Program-made: the position numbers and the translations under genes
Notes under the pieces: generated by a model
What the model was told of the DNA's origin: nothing
The model's database searches: none
What the model saw: the letters and a program-made list of their open reading frames with translations, nothing else
Shown here: positions 41,780 through 51,175 of the stretch, in pieces
How positions within the stretch are numbered: the first letter of the stretch is position 1
How the letters are laid out: every line of letters starts with the position of its first letter
DNA from: Streptomyces sp. NBC_01237
GTDB lineage: Bacteria > Actinomycetota > Actinomycetes > Streptomycetales > Streptomycetaceae
Direction: 5' to 3'
NCBI RefSeq assembly: GCF_035917275.1
Contig: NZ_CP108509.1
Span: 1,488,001 to 1,552,000, forward strand
DNA length: 64,000 bases

Positions 41780-42625
41780 TCAGACCTTGGATGCCGGGGC
41801 GCGTCCCGGCGGTTCGGGTACCGCGGACGGCAGGAACCGCCCGACGAAGCCCTTGTAGAGACCCGCGCCGAGCAGACCGCCGACCAGCGGGCCCACGATG
41901 GGCACCCAGAAGTAGAAGTTCCCGTACTGATCGCGCCACGCACCGCCGTAACCGGTGATGAAGCTCGCCAGCCGGGGGCCGAAGTCACGGGCCGGGTTGA
42001 TCGCGTAGCCCGCGTTGGTTCCCCAGGCCATGCCGATCGCGACCACGACCAGGCCGGTGATGAAGGGGCCCATGTTCGAGCCGGGCGGGGTGTTCAACAG
42101 GTCCGTGATGGCCATGATCAGCAGCAGCAGAATGGCGGTGCCGATGACCTGGTCACGGAACGCGCCCCATTCGTGGACCGGCAGAGCCGGGTTGCCGTTG
42201 GCCGGCAGTGTGGAGAACACCGTCTGTGTCTTGATGGTGTGTCCGGGGTCGGCCTTCGCCAGCGCCTCGCTGTAGTTCCAGCGGACGAGGAGTGCGGCCA
42301 CGAAAGCACCGGCCGTCTGCGCCAGGGCGTAGGGAGCCACCTTGCTCCACGGGAACCCCCTGAACGCGGCCAGCGAGAGGGTCACCGCGGGATTGAGATG
42401 GGCCCCGCTCAGCCGCGCCGCCACATAGACGCCCAGCGTGACACCCAGCCCCCACGCCCAGGCGATGCTGTCGTGGTCCCCGAGCCCGCCCGGCGGATCG
42501 GTCAGGGCGCCGCCCGCGGCCACCTGGGCCACGACGCCGCACCCGAAGAGGATGAGGATCATCGTGCCCGCGAATTCGGCGGACATCTCGCCGACCAGTC
42601 CGGTCTTTCTGCGTTGCTCAGCCAT
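41780..42625 (-). CDS. glpF: Glycerol uptake facilitator (MIP family)
   Basis: A 281-residue aquaglyceroporin with six helices. Both NPA boxes are visible: SGAHLNPAVTL near the first third and GYAINPARDFGPR in the second half; the Asp after the second box marks a glycerol rather than a water channel. It starts at ATG 42625 preceded by AGAGGGCGAG; the longer frame adds no useful domain. It precedes glpK in the same operon. Confidence 0.95.
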   Translation of the reverse strand: MAEQRRKTGLVGEMSAEFAGTMILILFGCGVVAQVAAGGALTDPPGGLGDHDSIAWAWGLGVTLGVYVAARLSGAHLNPAVTLSLAAFRGFPWSKVAPYALAQTAGAFVAALLVRWNYSEALAKADPGHTIKTQTVFSTLPANGNPALPVHEWGAFRDQVIGTAILLLLIMAITDLLNTPPGSNMGPFITGLVVVAIGMAWGTNAGYAINPARDFGPRLASFITGYGGAWRDQYGNFYFWVPIVGPLVGGLLGAGLYKGFVGRFLPSAVPEPPGRAPASKV

Positions 42626-42970
42626 GGAAGCTCGCCCTCTGCCGACGGAGCCGGCTATCACCTATCCGAGCAGTGTCAGCAGGCTAAAACGCCCATCAAA
42701 AAAGGGCATATCGGGATGATCCGAATGCCAGGGTCGGGCTTGCGGGTCGAGCGTGACGCCCCACCCCCAACGGCCGGGGGCACGGGGCGCCGGACGGCCG
42801 GCGGACCGCCCGGACGCGGTGCATCGGCCCCGGAGCGGACCGTGAGGACGCTGGCCCGGTCGGGTGAGAACGCCGGACCGCCCTGAGCGCCGCGGCACGG
42901 CGGCCCGGCCGCGAGGGGCCGACAGCACGACGGCCGCGGGTTCCGATGCGAGGCGGGACGAGTCTCGAAA

Positions 42971-43006
42971 GTGCCTGTGCCGCCGGTCGACGGGCGGCAC
43001 AGGCAC
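42971..43006. other. Strong hairpin in the 546-bp gap between divergent glpF and the next gene
   Basis: Exact 14-base arms (42971-42984, 42993-43006) around an eight-base loop. Because both flanking genes point away, it is not an obvious terminator for either; it might be an operator, a leader element or the end of a small RNA. The remaining gap (42626-43171) has an A-rich stretch at 42690-42710 with GCCC...GGGC arms near the likely glpF promoter, and no gene that I can support. Confidence 0.5.
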
Positions 43007-43171
43007 CCACCCGATCCCCGGCCGGCCACGGGGACCGGTCTGGTCACAACGGGCAAGCGCACAGGGCCCATTGGGGCGGCGCGGGCGCAGTTCCGAACGC
43101 TCCCCCCGGGCCGATAGGCTCGCCGACCGTCGTACCCGTGAGTCACCCGAGAGCCCGCCTGGAGGACCTTG

Positions 43172-43822
43172 ATGTCCGTGGCCGAACTGTTGGAAACGGC
43201 GATCGCCGACATACGGCGGCAGGGCTACGATCCGGCGGCGCTGGCGGACGAGAGCTGTGTCCGGGCGTTCGCCGACGTCCTGGAGCCCGGATCCCACACC
43301 TGGGACCTGGTCGCCGAAGCGGTCGCCGCCACTCCGCCCGACGTCGGGCTGGCGGACCGGATCCTGCGGACGAGGCTGACGTTCGAGAACAACCGTAATC
43401 CGCACATCGCCTCCTTCGAGCAGGACGTACGGATCGCCAGGGACTCCTGGGCGCAGGGACACCGGATCGGCAGCGACGCGTTTCTGCTGGCGGTGGGGCC
43501 GGTGCGGCCCGCCCTGTTCCGGGCCCAGACGGCTGCCGTCGAGGCTGTGGAGGCCGCGCTGTCCGACGCCTGCGAGCTGGCGGACCTGCCCCGCCGGGCC
43601 GATGAGCTACGGGGCCGCGCCGGACGGGCCCGTACCCGCTGGGGCAGCGGGCGGCTGGAGCGGCGGACAGCGGAACTCGACAGCCGGGCCGCCGCGCTGA
43701 CGGCGGGCCGTGCGGAGCGGGCCGAGCGGACCCAGCAGCGGGTCGCCCGGTTCGTCGCGGATATGGCCGCGACCGTGGCGCTGTTCAACGGCACATTCGG
43801 GATCGACGGCCGACGGCCCTGA
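43172..43822 (+). CDS. Conserved-type protein of unknown function
   Basis: A 216-residue soluble protein that I do not recognise. It is Ala/Arg-rich with several long amphipathic helices; the last third (RADELRGRAGRARTRWGSGR onward) looks like a coiled coil, and the end is FVADMAATVALFNGTFGI. No signal peptide or catalytic motif is visible. ATG 43172 has GGAGG six bases upstream; a TTG just before it was rejected. It stands alone, divergent from glpF. Confidence 0.75.
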   Translation: MSVAELLETAIADIRRQGYDPAALADESCVRAFADVLEPGSHTWDLVAEAVAATPPDVGLADRILRTRLTFENNRNPHIASFEQDVRIARDSWAQGHRIGSDAFLLAVGPVRPALFRAQTAAVEAVEAALSDACELADLPRRADELRGRAGRARTRWGSGRLERRTAELDSRAAALTAGRAERAERTQQRVARFVADMAATVALFNGTFGIDGRRP

Positions 43823-44042
43823 GCTTGTCCCCAGCGTCATCGGCGTGCCCCCGCATCACGGATGCTCCGGCTCACCCGCCGGGCTGCCGGAAGCCGGCTC
43901 ACGGGCCGTGCGGTCCCGCTGCCTCAGCGTTCCCGTACGCGGAGATCGGTTTCGCCGATCGCCGCAGATGGGCGACGACGAGGGCGAGGTCCGAAGCTTC
44001 GATACGAGGAGGGCGAGAACAACTGGTCCCCGGAAACGATCA

Positions 44043-44076
44043 AGGGCCGGTTTCGGATTTCTCCGAAACCGGCCCT
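44043..44076. terminator. Hairpin terminator downstream of tRNA-Pro
   Basis: Exact 14-base arms (44043-44056, 44063-44076) around ATTTCT, 20 bases past the tRNA 3' end on the minus strand. Confidence 0.8.
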
Positions 44077-44095
44077 GATCTGCGACTGTCTCCAG

Positions 44096-44169
<74 letters not shown>

Positions 44170-44219
44170 ATGCGTTTCCTCCCGGTTGCCCCGGGTGGCC
44201 GCGCAAGAGAAACATTACC

Positions 44220-46874
44220 TCACTCCGAGGAGCGGATCGACGCCCGTGCCCGTTGGGCGCGGGCGGCGAGCCCTTCCGCTCCGCAGGCCATGGCCTGCTT
44301 CTGCGCACGCGACAGCTCCCGGTGCGAACTGATCGCGATTCCGTACTCCACCCGGGCCAGTGCGTGCTCGTAGGCGGACGAGGTCTTCTCCAGATGGCGG
44401 ACCGACTCGGCCAGCAGGTGCGTGGCCTCTTCCGGGGGCGCGAAGAGGGAGACGCAGCGCAGGGCTTCGCCGATCGCGGTGTCCGTGCCGAAGCGCTCGG
44501 CGTGCACCCTGGCGCGGGTCGCGAGCTGGGCCGCGCGCACGGGGTCGTCGTCGGCCAGGGCACGGGCGAGGTCGCCCGCCCAGGGCGCCCAGACTCCGTT
44601 GAAGCGTTCGCGCGGCTCCAGGGCCGCGCCCGCCGCCTCCAGTTCGGCGACGGCTTCCTTCGTACGGCCTTCGGCCAGCAGCAGGCGGCCCCGGACGCAG
44701 GGTGCGTCGGGCAGCACCATGGCACTGGGATACGGCGCACCGAAGCTGTAGCGGTCGGCGATCTCGCGGGCCTCTACCGTACGGCCGCGGGCGATCAGTG
44801 TGTCGATGAGCAGACAGGTGGCATCCCAGTGGACGGGGAGCCCGCTGCCGACCCGATCGGCCAGGCGCAGCCCCTCGCGCAGGAAGCCCTCCGCCTCGGC
44901 GAGGCGGCCGCGCCTGCGGTGCACCAGGCCGAGCAGGGTGTGGGCGAAGGCGAGGTGCGCCCCGCTCCAGCCGGAGATCTCGAAGGCGCGCACCGCCTCG
45001 CCGAACAGGCTCTCGGCGCGGTCCAGCTGATCGGTGAAGGCGTAGGCGATGCCGACCATCGTGGGGAGTTCGAAGCCCCATTCGGAGTCGGTCCAGCCGA
45101 GCCCGCGCGCCGGACTGCCGTCGATCAGCGCGCGTTCGCAGAGGTCGACGACGAGTTGGGCGTTCTCGCCCCGCAGCATGGCGTCGAAGGCCCGCAGGGT
45201 GAGCAGTGCCCGCTCCGCGTTGTCGCGGCCCTTCAGGTGGTCGGCGTTGCGGGCGAGCCTTCGCGAGCGGGTCGGGCCGTCGGTCTCGGTGGCCTGCATG
45301 CCCTCCCAGAGGAAGTGGGCCGCCTGCAGCCGCATCAGCCCGGGTCCCGGAGCCGTACGTGCCGCCTCGGCGGCCAGCGCGAGTGCCGCGTCCCGCAGTT
45401 GGTTGTTGTGGGCGAGGGCCGCGGCGAGCCGGAAGGTGGCGTCGACCCGCAGACCGTCGTCGAGTCCCGGCATGTCGAGGGCGGCGCGCAGGTGCCGCAC
45501 CGTGGTGGGCGGTGAACTGAGCAGCGTCGCGCAGCCCAGTTCGTACAGCAGCGCGGCCCGTGCCTGCGGACGGGGCGGCTCCTCCAGGGCCCGTTCCAGA
45601 CAGCGTCTGGCGGCCTCCGGCGCACCGACCGCGAGGTGCTGGCTGGCGGCTTCGCGGAGCTGGGCGACCAGTTCCTGGTCGTCGTCCGGGTGGACCTCCA
45701 GCAGATGGCGGGAGGCCGCGGCGGCGCCGAACCCGGCGCGGGTGATGGCCCAGGCGGCCCGCCCGTGCATCGCCGTGCGGGTGGCCGGCGGGATCGAGCG
45801 GTAGACGGCGGTGGCGATCAGCGGGTGGACGAACTCCAGCGGATCGAAGCCGCTGACGATACGGGCGTCGCGCAGCCGAGCCGTGCAGTCGGCGGCCTCC
45901 GCCGGGCTCATTCCGGCGAGGGTGGCCGCGAGCTCCTGGGAGATGTCGGTGCCCAGGACGGCGGCGGCCCAGGCGAAGCGGTTGGCGTTGGTGCCCAGTC
46001 GTTCGAGGCGGGCGACGAGTCCGCTGCCGCGGGCGGACGCGCCCAGCTCACGCAGCGTGCCGGCCGATTCCTCGACCGGCGGGAGCTCGCGGTCCTGGAC
46101 CTTGGCGACCAGCTCGACGGCCTCGTACGGGTTGCCGCCGGTGACGGCCCACACCTCGCGGCAGAACGGGTCGTCGGCGTGTTCGCCGAGGGCCGCGCGG
46201 ACCAGTTCGGCGGTGGCGTCCGGGGTGAGGGCGCGCAGCGCGACCCGCACCAGCGCGGTGTGGCCGTCCGGATGGCGCTCCGCGTCGCGGTCGGCGGCGT
46301 AGTTCGCGTTGCGCTCGGCCAGTTCCTGCGGGCGGTGCGCCTGGACGACCAGGACCGGGAGTTCGCCGAGGCGGGCGGTGAACGAGGCCAGCCAGGCCAG
46401 GGATTCGCCGTCGGCCCAGTGGGCGTCGTCGACCACGAGCAGCAGGGGCCGGTGGCTCAGGCGCGAGGCGAGCCTGGCGACGACGAAGTCGAGGCCGTCG
46501 CGGACACCCTGCGGGTCGGGCTGCGAGCCGCTCGGTTCGGCGAGACCGAGTGCGGGCGCCGTGATCTCGTACCAGTCGCCGAACAGCGCCCGCGTCTCGT
46601 CGGCCGGGAACTGGTCGAACGCGGGCTGCAACAGCTGTCGCACGACGTGGAACGGCACCGAGGTCACGGTCTCACCGCCGCGTGCCGACCAGACGGTGCA
46701 ACGGTCGGCGGCGAGCGCCTGGATCTCGGCGAGCAGCGCCGTCTTGCCGATGCCCGCCTCACCGCTGAAGACCAGCAGCCCGCCGACAGCCTGGGCGCCG
46801 CACAGGGCGTCCACGGCTTCTGCGGCAGCGGCGAGTTCCGGTTCACGCTCGTACAACGGCCGGGACGGCTTCAT
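44220..46874 (-). CDS. LuxR/LAL-type AAA ATPase regulator lacking the C-terminal HTH
   Basis: An 884-residue protein of the large ATP-binding (MalT/LAL) type. Walker A GEAGIGKTALL is near 37-47, Walker B LLLVVDDAHWADGES near 140, and the long C-terminal part is TPR-like helical repeats. Typical LAL proteins end in a ~65-residue LuxR helix-turn-helix; this one stops after HRELSRAQKQAMACGAEGLA and a short basic tail, with no such motif. The stop is 50 bp before tRNA-Pro. It may act by protein contact, or be a shortened former regulator. ATG 46874 follows GGAAGGG. Confidence 0.85.
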   Translation of the reverse strand: MKPSRPLYEREPELAAAAEAVDALCGAQAVGGLLVFSGEAGIGKTALLAEIQALAADRCTVWSARGGETVTSVPFHVVRQLLQPAFDQFPADETRALFGDWYEITAPALGLAEPSGSQPDPQGVRDGLDFVVARLASRLSHRPLLLVVDDAHWADGESLAWLASFTARLGELPVLVVQAHRPQELAERNANYAADRDAERHPDGHTALVRVALRALTPDATAELVRAALGEHADDPFCREVWAVTGGNPYEAVELVAKVQDRELPPVEESAGTLRELGASARGSGLVARLERLGTNANRFAWAAAVLGTDISQELAATLAGMSPAEAADCTARLRDARIVSGFDPLEFVHPLIATAVYRSIPPATRTAMHGRAAWAITRAGFGAAAASRHLLEVHPDDDQELVAQLREAASQHLAVGAPEAARRCLERALEEPPRPQARAALLYELGCATLLSSPPTTVRHLRAALDMPGLDDGLRVDATFRLAAALAHNNQLRDAALALAAEAARTAPGPGLMRLQAAHFLWEGMQATETDGPTRSRRLARNADHLKGRDNAERALLTLRAFDAMLRGENAQLVVDLCERALIDGSPARGLGWTDSEWGFELPTMVGIAYAFTDQLDRAESLFGEAVRAFEISGWSGAHLAFAHTLLGLVHRRRGRLAEAEGFLREGLRLADRVGSGLPVHWDATCLLIDTLIARGRTVEAREIADRYSFGAPYPSAMVLPDAPCVRGRLLLAEGRTKEAVAELEAAGAALEPRERFNGVWAPWAGDLARALADDDPVRAAQLATRARVHAERFGTDTAIGEALRCVSLFAPPEEATHLLAESVRHLEKTSSAYEHALARVEYGIAISSHRELSRAQKQAMACGAEGLAARAQRARASIRSSE

Positions 46875-46982
46875 GCCCGCCCTTCCCCAAAGTGGCACTG
46901 ACGACTGTCGAGCCTAGTCGTGCGCGGGTGCCCACGGACAGGGTTCACGCCATTCCCCGCAGGTGCGGGGCACAATCGGAGA

Positions 46983-47483
46983 GTGGACGAGACTCGCAGG
47001 GACCGCGACACCGAGGGACGGGCGCACAACGCGCGCCCTCGTGATGGACTGGGCCGCCCCCTGCCCTACGGGACTCCGGGGGTCGAGCGGCAGCCGGAGG
47101 GCGTGGTGCGCGCCCCGGCGGAGACCGTGCGGGAGGCGCAGCGCCTGCTGGACGCGGGGATGCCCTTCCACGCGCACGAGGTGTTCGAGGACGCCTGGAA
47201 GTCGGGCCCCGAGGCGGAGCGGGAACTGTGGCGCGGGCTGGCGCAGTTGGCGGTCGGGCTGACGCACGCGGCCCGTGGGAACATCACCGGCGGGGCGCGG
47301 CTGCTGCGCCGGGGCGCGGCGGCGATCGGCGACTTCCGTGGCACCGATCCGCACGGCATCGGGGTCGGCGGGCTCATCGGCTGGGCCGAGGAGCTGGCCG
47401 GCCGGGTGGAGGCGGGCGCGGGAGCGACGGCAAAGGCCGGAAATGTCGACGCGGCGGTTGAGGCGCCTCGACTTCGGGCATAG
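46983..47483 (+). CDS. DUF309-family protein
   Basis: A 166-residue protein. The DUF309 hallmark HEVFEDAWKSGPEAERELWR followed by GLAQLAVGLTHAARGN sits in the middle third. The family is an all-helical small protein of unknown function. GTG 46983 was chosen; the first ~50 residues are polar and may be disordered. Divergent from the LAL gene. Confidence 0.85.
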   Translation: MDETRRDRDTEGRAHNARPRDGLGRPLPYGTPGVERQPEGVVRAPAETVREAQRLLDAGMPFHAHEVFEDAWKSGPEAERELWRGLAQLAVGLTHAARGNITGGARLLRRGAAAIGDFRGTDPHGIGVGGLIGWAEELAGRVEAGAGATAKAGNVDAAVEAPRLRA

Positions 47484-47631
47484 GGCGGCCGGGCAGCGGG
47501 CAGCAGGCAGGCAGGCGAACGGTCGGGCGTTCAGGTGTGCGATAGGTTTTGCCTCTTCTTGACCGCGTGTCGATCACGTGCGTCGTGATCCCCCTTCCCG
47601 AATGCCTGCCTGCCCTGGAGACGGATTCTCG

Positions 47632-48054
47632 ATGAGCGACATCATCAACGGCCTCGGCCGCGCCACCGCCTACGGGGCCCTGGGCGTCGTACTGCTCGTG
47701 CTCGGCATATTCCTGATCGACGCCCTGACCCCGGGCAAGCTGGGCCGGCAGATCTGGGAGGAGCGCAACCGCAACGCGACCGTGCTGCTCAGTTCGGCGC
47801 TGCTGGGCATCGGCGGCATCGTGTTCACCTCCATCTGGACGACGTACGAGGACTTCGGCAAGGGACTGGTCTCGACCGCCGCGTTCGGGGTGCTCGGCCT
47901 GGTGATGATGGCCGTGGCCTTCCTGGTGGTCGACCTGGTCACCCCGGGGAAGCTGGGGGCCACGCTCGTCGAGCGCGAGCCGCACCCGGCGGTCTGGGTG
48001 ACGGCGTCCTGCAACCTCGCGGTGTCGGCCGTCGTGTCGGCGTCCATCGCCTGA
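47632..48054 (+). CDS. DUF350-family membrane protein
   Basis: A 140-residue integral membrane protein with four hydrophobic helices in two repeats; each repeat holds a similar D-x-x-TPGKLG segment (LIDALTPGKLGRQI and VVDLVTPGKLGATL), diagnostic of DUF350. Function unknown. ATG 47632 follows GGAGACGG. Confidence 0.88.
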   Translation: MSDIINGLGRATAYGALGVVLLVLGIFLIDALTPGKLGRQIWEERNRNATVLLSSALLGIGGIVFTSIWTTYEDFGKGLVSTAAFGVLGLVMMAVAFLVVDLVTPGKLGATLVEREPHPAVWVTASCNLAVSAVVSASIA

Positions 48055-48127
48055 TCGTTTCGCCGGGAACGGGTGATCCTCGGGGTCCGGGGACCCTCGT
48101 GCCGCGCACCCATTACCATCCGGCTCC

Positions 48128-48457
48128 ATGAGCAATTCTGACCATGACCAGGAACAGGACCAAGGCGTGGACGCCCCGATAGCCGCAGCCGCCGACGAGA
48201 AGAGACTGACGCCACGTCAGGCACGACGGTTGCGGATCGTCCTCTCCTCGGTGGGGATGGCGGCGATGGCCGTCGTTCTGGCCCTGCGCATCGCCAGCCG
48301 GTCGTCCGTGCTGGTCGTCGGCGTGTACGGGCTCGCGCTCATCCTGTGCGGCCTCGTGATCGAGCTGAGCAGGAACGGGCGTACCCGGCTGGGCAGTTGG
48401 CTGCTGGGCCTGGGTCTGGTGGCAGCCGTCGGTGCCGACTGGCTGCTGATCCCATGA
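48128..48457 (+). CDS. Small two- to three-helix membrane protein of unknown function
   Basis: A 109-residue protein with an acidic N-terminus (DHDQEQDQGVD), a basic segment (RLTPRQARRLR) then three hydrophobic stretches ending LGLVAAVGADWLLIP. I do not recognise a family. It is short but has consistent codon-position GC bias and membrane topology. It lies 73 bp after the DUF350 gene on the same strand and may be co-transcribed. Confidence 0.7.
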   Translation: MSNSDHDQEQDQGVDAPIAAAADEKRLTPRQARRLRIVLSSVGMAAMAVVLALRIASRSSVLVVGVYGLALILCGLVIELSRNGRTRLGSWLLGLGLVAAVGADWLLIP

Positions 48458-48518
48458 CGATCGGCTGAGGTCCGGCCCCTCCGGGGCGGCTGCCTCGCGC
48501 GAAGGAGCCCGATGGCTC

Positions 48519-49769
48519 TCAGACGGCGGTGATCCGCACGGTGGAACCCCGCGGATCGACCCGCCCGAGCCACCCGGCGCCCAGATGGAACGCCCGGCCC
48601 GGCACCGCGGGCAACAGCAGCCGCTGCCGGTCGAGTTCACGCCCGTCCTGACTGACGACCAGGACGGGGCGCTCCAGCCGCCGCGCGGTGCGCAGCACGA
48701 ACCGGCCGCGCAGCGGGCGGGCCCCGGCCGGACCGGTGCGGTTCGGCGCGATCCACAGCAGCGGGGCGTCGACCGCCAGCGCTACCGGTCGCGGTGCGGG
48801 CGGCGGGCCGCCGGCGAGATGGCGCAGTACGGGGGCGGCCGCGGCCCGGCCCTCGGCCGACGCGACCCGGGCCTTTTCGACGGCGTGCAGCAGGTTCCCC
48901 ACGGCGAAGACTCCCGGCAGCGAGGTGCGGTACTCGGCGTCGTACGCCGGGCCGCGGGTGCCGCGGTCGAGGGTGAGACCGGCGCGCCGGGCCAGTTCGT
49001 GGTCGGGGACGAAGTCGCCGGTGAAGACCACTGTGTCGCAGCGCAGGGTGGTGGTGCGGCCGTCCTCGTGGCGCAGGGTGACGCCGGTCAGCGCGGTGCG
49101 GCCCGTGAGCCCGGTGACGGTGGCGCGGGTGAGGAGCGGGAAGCGGCCTCGGGGCCGCAGGAGCGCGGCGGCCGGGGAGGGCGGCTGGTCGGTGACCATG
49201 GCGACGACCTCGGCCCCGGCCGTGCGCAGGGTGTCGGCGGCGGCGTGGCCGACGGCTTCGTTGCCGATGACCACCGCCCGGGTGCCGACCGGCTGGCGGT
49301 AGAGATGGACGGCCTGCTGGAGTTCGCCGGTGGTGTAGACACCCGACGGCCTGCCGCCGGGGACGAGGCGGGCGCTGCGCGGGCGTTCGCGGGCGCCGGT
49401 GGCGAGGACGACGGCGCGGGCGGTGATCCGTTCCAGTCCGGCGGGTCCGGTGATCTCCAGGGTGTGCGCCCCGTCGGCGGGAGCGTTCTCCGCCCAGCCG
49501 GTGACGGTGACTCCGGTACGGAGGGTGGCCCCCGCGCGCACGGCTGCCGCCACGCACCGCCGGGCGTACTCGTCCCCCGTCTCCCCACCTCGTGGCCGGC
49601 GCCCGAACCCTCCGTGGCGGCAGTGGCGCGGGACGCCGCCCGCGTCGAGTTCGCGTTCCAGGATCTCCACCCGGCCGGCGCCCGATGCCGCGAGTTCGGC
49701 CCCGGCGCCGAGACCTGCCGGGCCCGCGCCGACGATCAGGACGTCCACGGTGCGTTCGTCGCGGGTCAT
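48519..49769 (-). CDS. FAD/NAD(P)-dependent oxidoreductase (GlpB/HcnB-like)
   Basis: A 416-residue pyridine-nucleotide-type flavoprotein: FAD motif [18 protein letters not shown] near 9-26, GGVPRHCRHGGFG, an ATGARERP segment and an NAD motif AVVIGNEAVGHAAADTL with the second Gly replaced by Glu-Ala. The last 90 residues form an extra domain with RGRFVLRTARRLERPVLVV. It overlaps the preceding dehydrogenase-like gene by four bases and completes a three-gene operon. Probably it takes electrons from its partner flavoprotein. The downstream acceptor is unknown. Confidence 0.85.
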   Translation of the reverse strand: MTRDERTVDVLIVGAGPAGLGAGAELAASGAGRVEILERELDAGGVPRHCRHGGFGRRPRGGETGDEYARRCVAAAVRAGATLRTGVTVTGWAENAPADGAHTLEITGPAGLERITARAVVLATGARERPRSARLVPGGRPSGVYTTGELQQAVHLYRQPVGTRAVVIGNEAVGHAAADTLRTAGAEVVAMVTDQPPSPAAALLRPRGRFPLLTRATVTGLTGRTALTGVTLRHEDGRTTTLRCDTVVFTGDFVPDHELARRAGLTLDRGTRGPAYDAEYRTSLPGVFAVGNLLHAVEKARVASAEGRAAAAPVLRHLAGGPPPAPRPVALAVDAPLLWIAPNRTGPAGARPLRGRFVLRTARRLERPVLVVSQDGRELDRQRLLLPAVPGRAFHLGAGWLGRVDPRGSTVRITAV

Positions 49770-51175
49770 GGCCGGGCCTCCTCGAACAGGGCGCGGACCG
49801 CGGGACCGCAGGAGAAGCCCTGGCAGCGGCCGCCCCGGGCGCGGGTGCGGCGGCGCAGCCCGTCCAGGGAGCGGGCCGGGACGGTGGCGTTCAGCGCGTC
49901 GCGGATCTCGCCCAGGGTGACGCGTTCGCAGTGGCAGACGATGGTCCCGTACGCCGGGTCCCGGTCGATCAGGTCGGCTCGCAGATAGGGCCGGGGGGAC
50001 GCTTCGCCGAGGTTGGGCATGGTGATCCCGGGGAGTTCCCGCGCCGTGCCGAGCTCCAGACCTGTCCTGGTGAGGAGCCCGGTGACATGGGCGCCGATGG
50101 CCAGGGAGGCGGTGAGCCCGGTGGACCGGATGCCGCCGACGGTGACGTACCGCTGGTCCGGGTGGTCCTGGATCCGGTAGTCCTCCTGTCCGGTGGCGGC
50201 CCGCAGTCCGGCGTAGACGGCCGTGACCTCCTCGTCGAGCAGTTCGGGCAGGATGCGCCGGCCCTTCTCCCGGAGGAAGTGGAGGCCGTCCGCGGTGGAG
50301 GCGGTGTCGGACTTGTCGCCGAGGTCCTCGGAGGTGGGGCCGAGCAGCACATTGCCGAACACCGTGGGTGCCACCAGAACTCCCTTGCCCGCGGAGGTGG
50401 GCACGGGCAGCAGGATGTGGCGCACGAGGTCGCGGGCGAGCTTGTCGAAGACCATGAGCTGGCCCCGGCGGGGCGTCACGGTGAAGGTGTCGTGGCCCAG
50501 GTGCCGGTCGATCTCGTCGGCGTACAGCCCTGCGGCGTTGACGAGGTAGCGGGTGCGCAGCGGGCCGCGCGAGGTGGTGAGGGTGTGCGTGTCGGGGCCG
50601 GTGTCGATGTGCAGCACCCGGCAGTCGAGGTGCAGGTGGACTCCGGCCAGGACGGCTTGGGTGGCGTACGCGAGAGGGGTCGTCCAGGGGCAGATGACGC
50701 TCTCGTCGGGGACTTCGAGGGCACCGAGCGCGCCCGGCCCCAGACGCGGTTCCCGGTCGTACAGTTCGTCGGCGTCCAGAAGGCGTGCCGCGTGATAGCC
50801 GTTGCGTTCGGCCTTGGCCAACAGGGCGGGCAGTACGGCGCGTTGTTCGTCGTCCCAGGCGACGAGCAGGGCACCCACACGTTCGACGGGGATGCCGGTG
50901 CCGGCGGCGTACTCGGCCAGGAGCCGCTGCCCCTCGCGTACGAGCCCGGCTTCGAGCGATCCGGGGACGGCGTCGAAACCGGTGTGCAGGATCGCCGTGT
51001 TGGCCTTGGAGGTGCCGTTGCCGATGTCGTCGGACGCCTCGACGAGCGCGGTGCGCAGCGGGTACTTGGCGAGTTCGCGGGCGATCGCCGTGCCGACGAC
51101 TCCCCCGCCGATGACGGTGACGTCGTACGGGTCGCCGTCGGGCAGCTCTCCGGCACGGGTGACGGTGGGTGTCAT
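49766..51175 (-). CDS. Glycerol-3-phosphate dehydrogenase-like FAD protein with BFD-type [2Fe-2S] domain (GlpA-like)
   Basis: A 469-residue FAD oxidoreductase of the DAO/GlpA family. It begins VTVIGGGVVGTAIARELA (near 19-36), has NTAILHTGFDAVPGSLEA and GGIRSTGLTASLAIGAHV in the substrate domain, and a C-terminal BFD-like [2Fe-2S] domain with CHC near 412-420 and CQGFSC close to the end. The layout is that of GlpA or L-2-hydroxyglutarate-type oxidases. It overlaps both neighbours by four bases: kinase upstream, GlpB-like downstream. It likely oxidises the phosphate ester made by the kinase; glycerol 3-phosphate is the simplest candidate. Confidence 0.88.
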   Translation of the reverse strand: MTPTVTRAGELPDGDPYDVTVIGGGVVGTAIARELAKYPLRTALVEASDDIGNGTSKANTAILHTGFDAVPGSLEAGLVREGQRLLAEYAAGTGIPVERVGALLVAWDDEQRAVLPALLAKAERNGYHAARLLDADELYDREPRLGPGALGALEVPDESVICPWTTPLAYATQAVLAGVHLHLDCRVLHIDTGPDTHTLTTSRGPLRTRYLVNAAGLYADEIDRHLGHDTFTVTPRRGQLMVFDKLARDLVRHILLPVPTSAGKGVLVAPTVFGNVLLGPTSEDLGDKSDTASTADGLHFLREKGRRILPELLDEEVTAVYAGLRAATGQEDYRIQDHPDQRYVTVGGIRSTGLTASLAIGAHVTGLLTRTGLELGTARELPGITMPNLGEASPRPYLRADLIDRDPAYGTIVCHCERVTLGEIRDALNATVPARSLDGLRRRTRARGGRCQGFSCGPAVRALFEEARP

